Source: Chloroflexota bacterium (GTDB taxonomy: Bacteria > Chloroflexota > Limnocylindria > QHBO01). From it: a stretch of DNA of 64,000 nt. The notes beneath the pieces are model-generated. The model did no database searches, was not told the DNA's origin, and saw only the letters and a program-made list of their open reading frames with translations. Position numbers and translations under genes: made by a program. Positions 15,201-24,074 of the stretch are shown here, piece by piece (the stretch's first letter is position 1; every line of letters starts with the position of its first letter). Location of the stretch: NCBI GenBank assembly GCA_003243965.1, contig QHBO01000010.1:1-64000 (forward strand). The letters run 5' to 3'.

Positions 15201-15217
15201 ACTTGCAAGTCGCAAGT
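15201..15217. promoter_or_regulatory. Palindromic operator between HtrA-like and HxlR genes
   Basis: ACTTGC-AAGTC-GCAAGT is a perfect 6-5-6 inverted repeat, and its first ten bases (ACTTG-CAAGT) are themselves a palindrome. It lies in the 59-base space between the divergent genes. HxlR proteins commonly bind such sites near their own gene, so autoregulation and control of the protease are likely. Confidence 0.55.
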
Positions 15218-15244
15218 TACTCGTTGCGGCGGCAATGTCAAGCG

Positions 15245-15682
15245 ATGGCGTACGATCGCGCCGTGGCCCATCCGCAGTCGCCGCTCGCCGCCGCGCTGGA
15301 ACGTGTCGGAGATCGGTGGAGCCTGTTGGTGGTGGAGGCGCTGCTCGCGGGGGCACGCCGCTTCAACGAGCTGCAGGTCGATGTGCCAGGCATCGCGCCG
15401 AACATCCTTGCGGATCGCCTCCGACGCCTGGAAGGGGAGCGGGTCGTCGTCGCGCGGCCGTACACCGAGCGTCCGTTGCGCCTTGCGTACGAGCTGAGCG
15501 CGGAAGGCCAGGAGCTTGCCGGCGCGTTGCGGCTGCTCGCCGACTGGGGCTCGCGCGTGAGCCGTGACGCCGAGCCGATCCGTCATGCGGCGTGCGGCAC
15601 GCCCGTGGAGGCGCGGTGGTACTGCCCGACCTGCGAGCGGGTCGTTCCTGGCGTCGAGGCGGAGGAGATTCGGCACCTGTAA
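15245..15682 (+). CDS. HxlR-family regulator with C-terminal zinc-ribbon-like tail
   Basis: A 145-residue protein. The winged-helix HxlR domain covers residues ~10-105 (VGDRWSLLVVEALLAGARRF, then GIAPNILADRLRRLE, then LAYELSAEGQEL). The tail carries His114-x2-Cys117-x9-Cys127-x2-Cys130, a likely zinc site and an uncommon addition to this family. The N-terminal Cys used for redox sensing in some HxlR proteins is absent (PQSP instead), so the tail may be the sensor. ATG 15245 gives the family start. Confidence 0.85.
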   Translation: MAYDRAVAHPQSPLAAALERVGDRWSLLVVEALLAGARRFNELQVDVPGIAPNILADRLRRLEGERVVVARPYTERPLRLAYELSAEGQELAGALRLLADWGSRVSRDAEPIRHAACGTPVEARWYCPTCERVVPGVEAEEIRHL

Positions 15683-15742
15683 GGGTGAGAATCACCCCGA
15701 CGGCGGCTCACCCTGACGCCGGCCGTCCCGAGGGCGGGTGCC

Positions 15743-15748
15743 TATACT
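15743..15748 (+). promoter_or_regulatory. -10 box (TATACT), leaderless start
   Basis: TATACT ends 8 bases before the ATG at 15757. No ribosome-binding site is present in the interval. Confidence 0.5.
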
Positions 15749-15756
15749 CGTCGGCG

Positions 15757-16668
15757 ATGCAGCCGCCGAGTGAGCAGGCCGGCACCTTTATGGGCGTCCC
15801 GGTCCTCCGCGGGGCGCCGGGCCGTGGCGACGCGGTGATCATCGGTGCGCCTCGAGGCGTCTCCTACCCGGTACCGGGCCCGGCGGATGGCTGCGTGGAG
15901 GGGCCGGCGGCGATTCGGCGGCGCTCCCAGCGACTGGCACGATTCGTCGGGCACCACGATTTCGACCTGGATGGCCCGCTCCTGCCGGCGGGCGCCACGC
16001 TCCGGATCCACGACGGCGGAGACCTGGCCGGCCCCGAGGAGACCCGGGAAGAGGTGGCCCGATTGGTGACTGCCGGTGCCGTCCCGATCGTGCTCGGTGG
16101 TGACGACTCGATCACGATCCCGGTGCTTCGCGGCCTCGGCGCCATCGACGCGCTGACGGTATTGCAGTTCGACGCCCACCTTGACTACCGCGACGAGGTG
16201 GCCGGCGTGCGCGAGGGGTACTCCTCGGCGATGCGGCGCGCCTCGGAGATGGCGCACGTGGCACGCATCGTCCAGGTCGGGCTGCGGGGCGTGGGAAGCG
16301 CTCGGGTCGGAGACGTCGCCGATGCCCGAGGCGCCGGAAACGTGCTCGTCACCGTCGACGACCTGCACGCACACGGCGCCGACTTGGTCCTCGATCAGCT
16401 GCCCGCCGCGCACCCGGTCTTCATCGCGCTTGATCTCGATGCGCTCGACCCATCGGTCACCCCGGGCGTCAGTGCTCCCGCTCCGGGCGGGATGAGCTAT
16501 GCGCAGGTACGCGATCTGCTGGTCGGCGTGGGGACGCGGTTCGGGGTGGTCGGAGCGGTGGTCACCGAGCTCGCCCCACAGCTCGACCGCAACGAGATCA
16601 CCGCCCTCGTCGCCGCGCGTCTGGTGAGCGTGCTCATCGGCGCCGTGGGGCGTCGGCGTCTTGAATGA
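15757..16668 (+). CDS. Agmatinase/ureohydrolase-family enzyme
   Basis: A 303-residue arginase-fold hydrolase of guanidino compounds needing a binuclear metal centre. Metal motifs are FDAHLDYRD (residues 138-146) and ALDLDALDPS near the C-terminus. The first motif reads GGDDS (114-118) where most agmatinases have GGDHS, so one His ligand is replaced by Asp. The product could still be urea plus putrescine from agmatine, but a different guanidino substrate or metal preference is possible. The frame is open upstream; ATG 15757 is chosen for the -10 box 8 bases before it and the family N-terminus. Confidence 0.85.
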   Translation: MQPPSEQAGTFMGVPVLRGAPGRGDAVIIGAPRGVSYPVPGPADGCVEGPAAIRRRSQRLARFVGHHDFDLDGPLLPAGATLRIHDGGDLAGPEETREEVARLVTAGAVPIVLGGDDSITIPVLRGLGAIDALTVLQFDAHLDYRDEVAGVREGYSSAMRRASEMAHVARIVQVGLRGVGSARVGDVADARGAGNVLVTVDDLHAHGADLVLDQLPAAHPVFIALDLDALDPSVTPGVSAPAPGGMSYAQVRDLLVGVGTRFGVVGAVVTELAPQLDRNEITALVAARLVSVLIGAVGRRRLE

Positions 16669-16669
16669 C

Positions 16670-16693
16670 GTGCTAGCTTTGTCCACATAGCAC
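16670..16693. promoter_or_regulatory. Inverted repeat upstream of sugar operon
   Basis: GTGCTA-N12-TAGCAC is a perfect 6-base inverted repeat 85 bases before the start of the solute-binding gene. It could be an operator for the sugar operon; no regulator gene is adjacent. I see no clear -10/-35 pair in the 109-base gap. Confidence 0.3.
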
Positions 16694-16777
16694 CCGGTTC
16701 CCCGTTTCGCGGATGACTGCGTCCGTCAGCTGTCCTCGACGTAGATACGCGCCGCATCGAGAGAGAGGGAGTCGACC

Positions 16778-18178
16778 GTGGAACAGGATCGCCTTGCGCA
16801 GTTGATCGACGAGGTCAGGGAGCAGCGGCTCTCCCGTCGGGAAGCCCTGCGCCTGGCCGGCATCGGGGCCGGAACGCTGGCGCTCGGTCCCTTGCTGGCC
16901 GCCTGCGGCTCGAGCAAGAGCGTTGGCCCGGCTGGCTCGCAGGCCGCGATCGCCAGCCTGGCCCCACCCTCGACCGCGGTCAGCCTCGACTTCTGGAATC
17001 CATGGAGCGGGCCGGACGGCAACTTCGCCAAGACGATGGTCCAGCAGTTCAACGGCGAGACGAAGAACGTGCAGGTCAAGGTCACGACCTTTCCGAACCC
17101 GCCGTACTACGAGAAGATCCGGACCGCCAAGCAGTCGGGCAACCTGCCGCACATCGCGGTCATGCACGTCGACGCCATCCCGCAGAACGCCGCCGACGGG
17201 ATCCTGACCCCGATGGACGACCTGGTGAAGCTCCTGAACCTGTCCGGCGGCGATTTCACCGAGGAGATCTGGAAGGACATCCACTACAAGAGCCAGGCGT
17301 GGGCGATTCCGCTCGACGAGCACACCGAGTCCTTCTACTGGAACAAGGACCTCTTCCAGAAGGCCGGGCTCGACCCGGAGAAGCCGCCGACCGACAAGGC
17401 GTCGTTCGAGCAGGCCGCCCAGGCGATCACCTCCAAGACCGGCGTCCCGGGGTTCATGGTAGTGACCAGCGGCCCGGGCGGGGTCTTCCTGTCGGGCACC
17501 GCCTGGGCATCGGTCTTCTACCAGGGCGGCGGGCAGTGGACCAACGCCGACTACACGGCGGCCACCTACAACAGCCAGGCGGGGGTCCAGGCCGTCGAGT
17601 GGCTGCGCGCCCTGATCAACGACCTGAAGGTCTCGCCGAAGAACGTGCAGAGCGACTCGGAGATCGCGGCCTTCGCGCAGGGCAAGAACGGGATGGTCTG
17701 GTCGGGGATCTGGCAGACGACCCGCTACCAGGACGCCCTTAAGGACAAGCTCGGCGCTGGGCCGCTGCCCCAGATCTTCGGCAAGGGCACCTGGTCTGGC
17801 TCCCACACCTTGGCTGTCACGTCGCGCAAAGGGATGAGCGCGCAGGAGCGCCAGGCGGCCTATTACTTCATTGACTGGTTCAGCACGCACTCGGTGGAGT
17901 GGGCCAAGGCCGGACAGCTTCCGGCGCGCAAGTCGGTCCGCGACTCGGCGGCGTTCAAGGCACTCCCCGCCCAATCGTCGATTGCCAAGCAGATCGACGA
18001 CGCTCGCTTCTTCCCGGCCATTCCGGCAGCGGCCGACATGCTCTTTGGTCCCGGCGGCGCGGGGGAGGCCGTGCTGGCGGTGATCAACGGCAAGAAGGAC
18101 GCGAAGGCCGCGCTCGACGAGTCGGCGGCGCGCTACTTGATGATCCTCCGGCAGAACAAGCAGAAGTACGGCTTCTAG
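16778..18178 (+). CDS. Sugar ABC transporter solute-binding lipoprotein
   Basis: A 466-residue cluster-1 (MalE/UgpB-like) binding protein. The signal is Tat-like and lipidated: Arg20-Arg21 in LSRREALRLAGIGAG, then LLAAC with Cys43. The mature protein has VSLDFWNPWSGPDGNFAKTM and IPLDEHTESFYWNKDLFQKAG, the hinge segment shared by oligosaccharide binders. It captures a sugar or oligosaccharide outside the cell. The start GTG follows GAGAGAGGGAG at 7 bases. It is the first gene of a five-gene operon with two permeases, GH2 and GH43, so the ligand is probably a plant-type oligosaccharide. Confidence 0.92.
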   Translation: MEQDRLAQLIDEVREQRLSRREALRLAGIGAGTLALGPLLAACGSSKSVGPAGSQAAIASLAPPSTAVSLDFWNPWSGPDGNFAKTMVQQFNGETKNVQVKVTTFPNPPYYEKIRTAKQSGNLPHIAVMHVDAIPQNAADGILTPMDDLVKLLNLSGGDFTEEIWKDIHYKSQAWAIPLDEHTESFYWNKDLFQKAGLDPEKPPTDKASFEQAAQAITSKTGVPGFMVVTSGPGGVFLSGTAWASVFYQGGGQWTNADYTAATYNSQAGVQAVEWLRALINDLKVSPKNVQSDSEIAAFAQGKNGMVWSGIWQTTRYQDALKDKLGAGPLPQIFGKGTWSGSHTLAVTSRKGMSAQERQAAYYFIDWFSTHSVEWAKAGQLPARKSVRDSAAFKALPAQSSIAKQIDDARFFPAIPAAADMLFGPGGAGEAVLAVINGKKDAKAALDESAARYLMILRQNKQKYGF

Positions 18179-18235
18179 CCGTACCGTCGTGAGACCCGCA
18201 GCGCGGACATCGGCCCGGCGGTCGGGGATGCCGGC

Positions 18236-19186
18236 ATGACCGCCATCCCGGGCGCTGCCGCGCCGGTCACGCGCGGCGGTGACACGCAACGCCGCAGGCG
18301 CATCGGCGAGAAGTGGTACACGCCGTATCTCTTCGTGCTTCCCCACCTGCTGGTCTTCATCGGGCTGATCGGCATCCCCTTCGTGTTCGGCCTGTGGATC
18401 AGCCTGTTCGCCTATGACCAGGTGAGCCCCAGCTCGCCGTTCGTCGGGCTCCAGAACTACATCAACCTCATCGATCCGCAGAGCATCCATTTCGGGTTCT
18501 TCTGGCAGGGGCTGTGGAACACGGTCCTGTTCGTGATCCTCAGCACGCCGACCCTGGTCGGGGTCGGATTGCTGCTGGCGGTGCTGCTCAACAATCGCTT
18601 CCGGGGCCGGAACTTCTTCCGCGGCCTGTACTTCGCGCCGTGGACGCTCTCGGTGGCGGTCATCGGCGTCCTGTGGTGGTGGATCCTCCAGGACCAGGGA
18701 GGCCTGATCAGCAACGGGCTGAAGGGGATCGGCATCACGCCGCCCAGCTGGCTCAGCAGCAACCCGTGGGCGTGGATCTCGATCCTGGTCGCGACGGTGT
18801 GGTGGACCGTGGGCTTCAACACCATCATCCTGCTGGCCGGCATCCAGGCCATCTCGCTCGACCTCTACGAGGCGGCCTCGATCGACGGGGCGAGCCGCTG
18901 GCAGCAGTTCCGCAGCATCACCGTGCCCAGCCTGCGACCGATCCTGCTGCTGGTCGTCACCCTGCAGGTGATCGCCTCCTTCAACCTGGTCGGCCAGCCG
19001 CAGCTGATGACCGGCGGTGGGCCTCCGGTCAACGAGACGACGCCGGTGCTGCTCTACATCTACAACACGGGCTGGACCGGTCGCTACGAGCTGGGCGAGG
19101 CGGCTGCGATGGCGATGGTGGTGGCCCTGATCATGGTCGTGGTGAGCGTCATCAACTTCCGATTCTTCGCCTCGGAGCGGGCATAG
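18236..19186 (+). CDS. Sugar ABC permease, MalF type
   Basis: A 316-residue permease with six helices. The cytoplasmic ATPase-contact loop is EAASIDGASRWQQFRSITVP (EAA-x3-G). The opening KWYTPYLFVLPHLLVFIGL is typical of MalF/UgpA-like proteins. It pairs with the following MalG-type permease. No ATPase gene exists in the operon, so a shared MsmX/UgpC-type ATPase encoded elsewhere is inferred. Confidence 0.93.
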   Translation: MTAIPGAAAPVTRGGDTQRRRRIGEKWYTPYLFVLPHLLVFIGLIGIPFVFGLWISLFAYDQVSPSSPFVGLQNYINLIDPQSIHFGFFWQGLWNTVLFVILSTPTLVGVGLLLAVLLNNRFRGRNFFRGLYFAPWTLSVAVIGVLWWWILQDQGGLISNGLKGIGITPPSWLSSNPWAWISILVATVWWTVGFNTIILLAGIQAISLDLYEAASIDGASRWQQFRSITVPSLRPILLLVVTLQVIASFNLVGQPQLMTGGGPPVNETTPVLLYIYNTGWTGRYELGEAAAMAMVVALIMVVVSVINFRFFASERA

Positions 19187-19191
19187 CCAGG

Positions 19192-20076
19192 GTGGAACGA
19201 GCCGCGGACACGCCCGTCATGCGTCCGGCCGGACACGGCACGTCGCGGTCCGGTCGCCTAAGGCCCGCGCGCATCGGGCTGTTCGCGGTGCTGATCCTGA
19301 TCGCGCTGTTCTTCATCGTCCCGCTGCTGTGGATGGTCTCCACCTCGCTGAAGGGTCCGACGGACGCGATCGTGGATACCGGCTGGATTCCGCAGCGCCC
19401 GACCTTCGACAACTTCCGACAGATCCTCAGCACCAGCGGCGACACGCCGGTCTTCCGCTGGCTGCTGAACAGCGCCATCGTCTCCGGCGTCGGGACGCTC
19501 CTGTCGGTGCTGCTGACCTCGCTCTCCGCCTACGCGTTCGCGCGGATCGACTTTCCCGGCAAGGGGCTGCTGTTCAGCGCGCTGATCACCACTCTGCTGC
19601 TGCCCAGCGTGATGTTCCTGGTGCCGCAGTTCCTGGTGATCAACTGGCTGGGGCTGTACAACACCATTCCGGCGCTGATGCTTCCCGGGCTGGCGGGCGT
19701 GTTCGGCGTCTTCTTCATGCGGCAGTTCTTCTTGGGCATCCCGCTGGAGCTGGAGGAAGCGGCGTACGTGGACGGGGCCAACCGCTTCCGGACCTTCCGG
19801 TCGGTGGTGCTGCCGTTGGCGCGACCGGCGATCGCGACACTCAGCGTGATCACCTTCCTCGCCTTCTGGAACGATTACCTATGGCCGCTGATCGCGTGCC
19901 AGGGCGACGGCTGCACGCTGCCACCCGGGCTCGCCACCCTGCAGGGCCAGTTCACCGCGCAGTACGGGCTGCTGATGGCGGGCGCCGTGCTGGCCGCCAT
20001 CCCGGTGCTTGTCGTCTACCTGGTCGCCCAGCGCTGGATCGTTCAGAGCGTGACATCGGCGGGCATCAAGGGCTGA
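19192..20076 (+). CDS. Sugar ABC permease, MalG type
   Basis: A ~294-residue permease whose core starts at ARIGLFAVLILIALFFIVPL. The EAA loop is EAAYVDGANRFRTFRSVVLP, and LWMVSTSLKGPTDAIV is the family's first periplasmic segment. The start is probably GTG 19192, five bases after the preceding stop; ATG 19219 is the alternative, and neither has a strong ribosome site. The stop overlaps the GH2 start by one base (TGATG). Confidence 0.9.
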   Translation: MERAADTPVMRPAGHGTSRSGRLRPARIGLFAVLILIALFFIVPLLWMVSTSLKGPTDAIVDTGWIPQRPTFDNFRQILSTSGDTPVFRWLLNSAIVSGVGTLLSVLLTSLSAYAFARIDFPGKGLLFSALITTLLLPSVMFLVPQFLVINWLGLYNTIPALMLPGLAGVFGVFFMRQFFLGIPLELEEAAYVDGANRFRTFRSVVLPLARPAIATLSVITFLAFWNDYLWPLIACQGDGCTLPPGLATLQGQFTAQYGLLMAGAVLAAIPVLVVYLVAQRWIVQSVTSAGIKG

Positions 20077-22955
20077 TGTCGTTTCGGCGCCCCGCCATCG
20101 ACCTCGACGGCGAGTGGCGGTTCATTCGGGATCCCGACCGGCTGCTCACCCCCGAGACGCTGCCTGACGGCGAACCGATCAGCGTCCCCAGCTGCTGGGA
20201 GGCGCAGGTCCCGGACCCGTACCGAATCGTCACCGCCTGGTATCGCCGCCGGATCCAGATCCCCGCTGACTGGCGTGGCCGACAGGTGCTGGTCCGTTTC
20301 GGTGCGGTGATGTATCGGTCCACGGTCTGGGTCAACGGGATGTGCATCGGCGAGCACGAGGGCGGCTACACGCCGTTCGACCTGAAGGCCGGCCACGCCG
20401 TTCGCTTTGGGGAAGAGAACGACGTCGTGGTGCGGGTCACGAACCCGATGAACGCCATCCACGACTACCCGGTGTTCGGCGTCGAGCAGGGCCAGGCCGC
20501 CGAGGAGCCCGATCCCGAGCTGTCGATCGCCGAGCTGCCGCACGGCAAGCAGACGTGGTACTCGAGCACCAGCGGGATCTGGCAGTCGGTCCGCATCGAG
20601 GCGGTACCGACCACGCGGCTCGGGCGCCTACGCATCCGGCCCGCGCTCGCCGAGCGCCGGGCGCTGGTGCGCTGGTCGGTGGTCGGGGAGCCGCTCGCTC
20701 AGCTCGACGCGGAACCGGACGACTCGCGGAGCGGAGCCCTCTCGCTCGAGCTGATCCTGCGCGACCCGGACGGGGAGCCGGTCGGTGCCCCGATCCGGCT
20801 CGAGGTGGCGGACGCAGGCGATGCGGCCGGCGAGGTGTCGCTCGACGTGGCCCAGCCGCGCGCCTGGGACATCGGCGTCCCGAATCTGTACCGGGTCGAC
20901 GCCACCCTGCTCAGAGACGGACGGCCGGTCGACGGCCTGTCGGAGCGCTTCGGGATGCGCTCGATCGCGATCCGGGACGGCCGCGTGATCCTCAACGGGC
21001 GTCCGATCTACCTGATCGGCGCGCTCGACCAGGACTTCTACGACGAGACGATCTCCACGCCTCCCTCGAGGCCGTTCCTCGACCGGCAGATGCGCCTCGC
21101 GCGCGAGATGGGGCTCAATCTGCTGCGCTGCCACATCAAGGCCCCCGACCCTGCGTATCTCGATGCAGCCGACGAGGCGGGCATCCTGCTGTGGTGCGAG
21201 CTGCCGAACTGGAGCCGATTCTCGCTCGCCGCGGCCGCACGCGGCCGCGAGGCGCTGCGCGCCATGGTCGAGGCGATGGGCAACCACCCCTCGATCGTGA
21301 TCTGGACGATCATCAACGAGGACTGGGGGACGCGCCTGCGCCACGAGGCGCGAGATCGGCAGTGGCTGCTCGGCATGGTCCGCTGGCTGCGATCGGAGGA
21401 CCCGACACGGCTGGTGGTCGACAACTCGGCCTGCGAGACGGAGGAGACGCCGAACTTCCACCTCGATACCGACCTCGCCGACTTCCACCTCTATCACGGG
21501 GTCCCCGACAACGCGGTTCGCTGGCGCAGTGCCGTGGCCGACTACGCTCGGCGTCCCGCCTGGCTGTGGAGCCCGAACGGCGACGCTCGGCCGCGGGGCA
21601 CGGAGCCGCTCGTGCTCAGCGAGTTCGGTGGCTGGGGGCTGCCGCGGGTCAGCGAGCTGACCGGCGATCGCGGTCGGCAGCCGTGGTGGTTCGAGACCGG
21701 CCACCGCCATTTCCGGCCGGCGGGCATCGCCCGGCGCTTCGAGAAGCTGGGCCTCGACAGGATCTTCACCGACCTCGACGATCTGGCCGATGCCACCCAG
21801 CGCCACCAGTTCGACGGGCTCCACTTCGCCATCGGTCAGCTCCGACGCCACACCAGCATCGGCGGCTACGTGATCACCGAGCTGACCGATGCGTACTGGG
21901 AGGCGAACGGCCTGCTCGACTGTGATCGGCGACCCAAGTCGTTTCACGAGCGACTTTCTGCGCTCAACGCCCCGGACGCGGTGATCCTCGACCTGGAGCG
22001 ATACGACGCCTGGGGCGGGGCGACGCTGGCCGCCGAGCTGACCCTGTCCGCCTACGGGCCGGCCGCCGGCTCTGCAGGGGGTCGCGTCGAGTGGCGGGTC
22101 ACGCTGGACGATGGCCAGCAGCGGACTGGCGTCGTGAGCTGCGGATCGTGGCCGACGTATGGCGCCTCGAGCCTGGGCCGAGTGGAGCTGACGCTTCCCG
22201 ATGTGCAAGCCACGTGCGACGCCCAGGTCGCAGTGGCCGCGTATGACGCCGATGGCGTGCAGCGCGCGACCGACGAGCATCGGATCGCCGTCCTGCCGTC
22301 GACGATGCGGCGCACCGCACACCGGCGCGCGTTGGCGATCGACGACGCGCTGGAGATCTGGCAGCTGGAGAACCGGGTCACGGCACTCGGCCACGAGATC
22401 GTCGACCGAGGGCGAGCGGAGGTGCTGATCACTGCCCAGGTCACCGAGCGAGAGGTCGCCTGGGCCGACCGGGGACATCACCTGCTGGCCGTGGTACGCA
22501 GTCGTGAGGCGATCGCCAGTGGCCTGGAGCTCGACCGGCGCGTGCAGGTCCAGCTCCGCCGCTTCCCGGAGGCGGGCTTCCCCGGGCAGCGGAGTGCATG
22601 GGATGGCGACTGGGTGACGAGCTACAGCTGGCTCCTGCCCGGCTCGTTCCCCGGCCTGCCGCGGCGCCCGCTCCTGGACCTCGCGTACGAGTTGGTCCTT
22701 CCTGACCACGTGCTGCTCGGATACGAACCGGAGCTGCATGCCGCAGAGGTGCCGGCGGGGATGTTCGTCGGCTGGGTCCACGCTCCGGCGGCGCTGGTCT
22801 GGAGCTTCCCACAGGGTCGAGGCCGCATCACGCTCACCACCCTGCGTGTCAGCCCGGAGACAGGTCCCGTGCCGACCGCGCTCCTCGAGGCGCTGATCCA
22901 GCGCGCCGCCGATTCGCCGCGGGCGCCGCATACCCGCGAGACCGGGGTCGTCTGA
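20076..22955 (+). CDS. Glycoside hydrolase family 2 protein
   Basis: A 959-residue GH2-type beta-glycosidase. The N-terminal sugar-binding domain opens IDLDGEWRFIRDP and contains WYRRRIQIP and HEGGYTPFDL. An Ig-like domain leads into the TIM barrel from ~residue 310. The acid/base Glu415 lies in TIINEDWG and the nucleophile Glu516 in LSEFGGWG, both GH2 positions. No signal peptide is present, so it acts in the cytoplasm on imported oligosaccharide. Beta-galactosidase, glucuronidase, mannosidase or arabinosidase activity cannot be separated by eye. A further ~260-residue C-terminal region has beta-sandwich character. Confidence 0.9.
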   Translation: MSFRRPAIDLDGEWRFIRDPDRLLTPETLPDGEPISVPSCWEAQVPDPYRIVTAWYRRRIQIPADWRGRQVLVRFGAVMYRSTVWVNGMCIGEHEGGYTPFDLKAGHAVRFGEENDVVVRVTNPMNAIHDYPVFGVEQGQAAEEPDPELSIAELPHGKQTWYSSTSGIWQSVRIEAVPTTRLGRLRIRPALAERRALVRWSVVGEPLAQLDAEPDDSRSGALSLELILRDPDGEPVGAPIRLEVADAGDAAGEVSLDVAQPRAWDIGVPNLYRVDATLLRDGRPVDGLSERFGMRSIAIRDGRVILNGRPIYLIGALDQDFYDETISTPPSRPFLDRQMRLAREMGLNLLRCHIKAPDPAYLDAADEAGILLWCELPNWSRFSLAAAARGREALRAMVEAMGNHPSIVIWTIINEDWGTRLRHEARDRQWLLGMVRWLRSEDPTRLVVDNSACETEETPNFHLDTDLADFHLYHGVPDNAVRWRSAVADYARRPAWLWSPNGDARPRGTEPLVLSEFGGWGLPRVSELTGDRGRQPWWFETGHRHFRPAGIARRFEKLGLDRIFTDLDDLADATQRHQFDGLHFAIGQLRRHTSIGGYVITELTDAYWEANGLLDCDRRPKSFHERLSALNAPDAVILDLERYDAWGGATLAAELTLSAYGPAAGSAGGRVEWRVTLDDGQQRTGVVSCGSWPTYGASSLGRVELTLPDVQATCDAQVAVAAYDADGVQRATDEHRIAVLPSTMRRTAHRRALAIDDALEIWQLENRVTALGHEIVDRGRAEVLITAQVTEREVAWADRGHHLLAVVRSREAIASGLELDRRVQVQLRRFPEAGFPGQRSAWDGDWVTSYSWLLPGSFPGLPRRPLLDLAYELVLPDHVLLGYEPELHAAEVPAGMFVGWVHAPAALVWSFPQGRGRITLTTLRVSPETGPVPTALLEALIQRAADSPRAPHTRETGVV

Positions 22956-24025
22956 TGCCCGCCCCGCTCCTGCGCGGCGCCGTTGCGCCGGTGGCCAGCC
23001 TTCTCGCCGTCAGTGCCTGCACGCTCGGCGGCAGCGTGACCCCCGGCTTCCGGTCGCCATCCATCCTCCCGGCGGCTTCAGGCTCGCCGGCCCCCGCCCT
23101 CGCTCCGAACCAGTTCGTGAACCCGGTGCTCGGCCGGGACTTCCCGGATCCCGGAGCGCTCAAGGTGGGGAGCACCTGGTACGCGTACGCGACCACCGGC
23201 AACGGCGACAACCTGCAGGCCGCCCGGTCCACCGACCTCGTCCACTGGGAGTACCTGGACGAGGTGCTCCCCAAGCTCGCCACGTGGTCGACCGGGGACA
23301 CATGGGCGCCTGAGGTGCGGCGGACCTCGGCGGGGTACGTGATGTACTACACGACCCGCGACCCGAACCTCATCCGTCCCGATGGGACCGGCAGCCAGTG
23401 CGTATCGGTGGCGGTCGCATCGAGCCCTGCTGGACCGTTCAGCGACCGAAGCAGCGGACCCCTGGTCTGCCAGCCCAAGCTCGGCGGATCGATCGACCCG
23501 TTTCCGTTCACCGATGCCGACGGCACGCGCTACCTGATCTGGAAGAGCGACGGCAACTGCTGCCAGATGCCGACCCGCATCTGGGGACAGCGCCTCAGCG
23601 CCGACGGCTTATCTCTCGTACCCGGCACGCCGACCGACCTGGGGGAGACGAACGACCAGGCATGGGAGGGATCCGTGGTCGAGGCCCCGACCCTCCTCCT
23701 GCACGACGGCACCTACTTCCTCTTCTACTCGGCCGGAAACTACGCGGATGGCACGTATGCCGTCGGCTACGCGACCGCCCCACGGGTCCTCGGGCCATAT
23801 CGAGACGCAGTCGGAAACCCTATCCTCAAGACACGCGACGCGGCCGGGGCGCAGGGCCCCGGCGGGCAGACGATCGTGACCGCGCCGGACGGCAGCCTGT
23901 GGGTGCTCTACCACGCGTGGGACCCGAACTTCCTGGAGCGTTCGATGTGGCTCGATCGGCTACGCTTCGTCGCCGGCAGGCCGGTCATCGATGGGCCGAC
24001 CGATCGGCCGCAGGCGAAACCGTGA
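22955..24025 (+). CDS. GH43-family lipoprotein glycosidase
   Basis: A 356-residue exported five-bladed beta-propeller enzyme. The signal peptide ends SVSAC-like (Cys22), followed by a Pro/Ala/Ser linker. The GH43/GH62 clan catalytic acids are visible: the base Asp65 in DFPDPGALK, the pKa-tuning Asp in GSIDPFPF, and the acid Glu in VVEAPTLLL. It probably trims arabinan, arabinoxylan or xylan side chains at the cell surface, feeding the transporter in the same operon. Its start overlaps the GH2 stop by one base (TGATG). Confidence 0.9.
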   Translation: MPAPLLRGAVAPVASLLAVSACTLGGSVTPGFRSPSILPAASGSPAPALAPNQFVNPVLGRDFPDPGALKVGSTWYAYATTGNGDNLQAARSTDLVHWEYLDEVLPKLATWSTGDTWAPEVRRTSAGYVMYYTTRDPNLIRPDGTGSQCVSVAVASSPAGPFSDRSSGPLVCQPKLGGSIDPFPFTDADGTRYLIWKSDGNCCQMPTRIWGQRLSADGLSLVPGTPTDLGETNDQAWEGSVVEAPTLLLHDGTYFLFYSAGNYADGTYAVGYATAPRVLGPYRDAVGNPILKTRDAAGAQGPGGQTIVTAPDGSLWVLYHAWDPNFLERSMWLDRLRFVAGRPVIDGPTDRPQAKP

Positions 24026-24074
24026 CCGCGCGATGAGCACGCCGTCCGACGCGAGGGCCGGGGTGTCCGATACG

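Noticed and set aside
20628-22931. Minus-strand open frame of ~767 codons opposite the GH2 gene
   Set aside because: No domain pattern; it mirrors GH2 codons and lacks a ribosome site.
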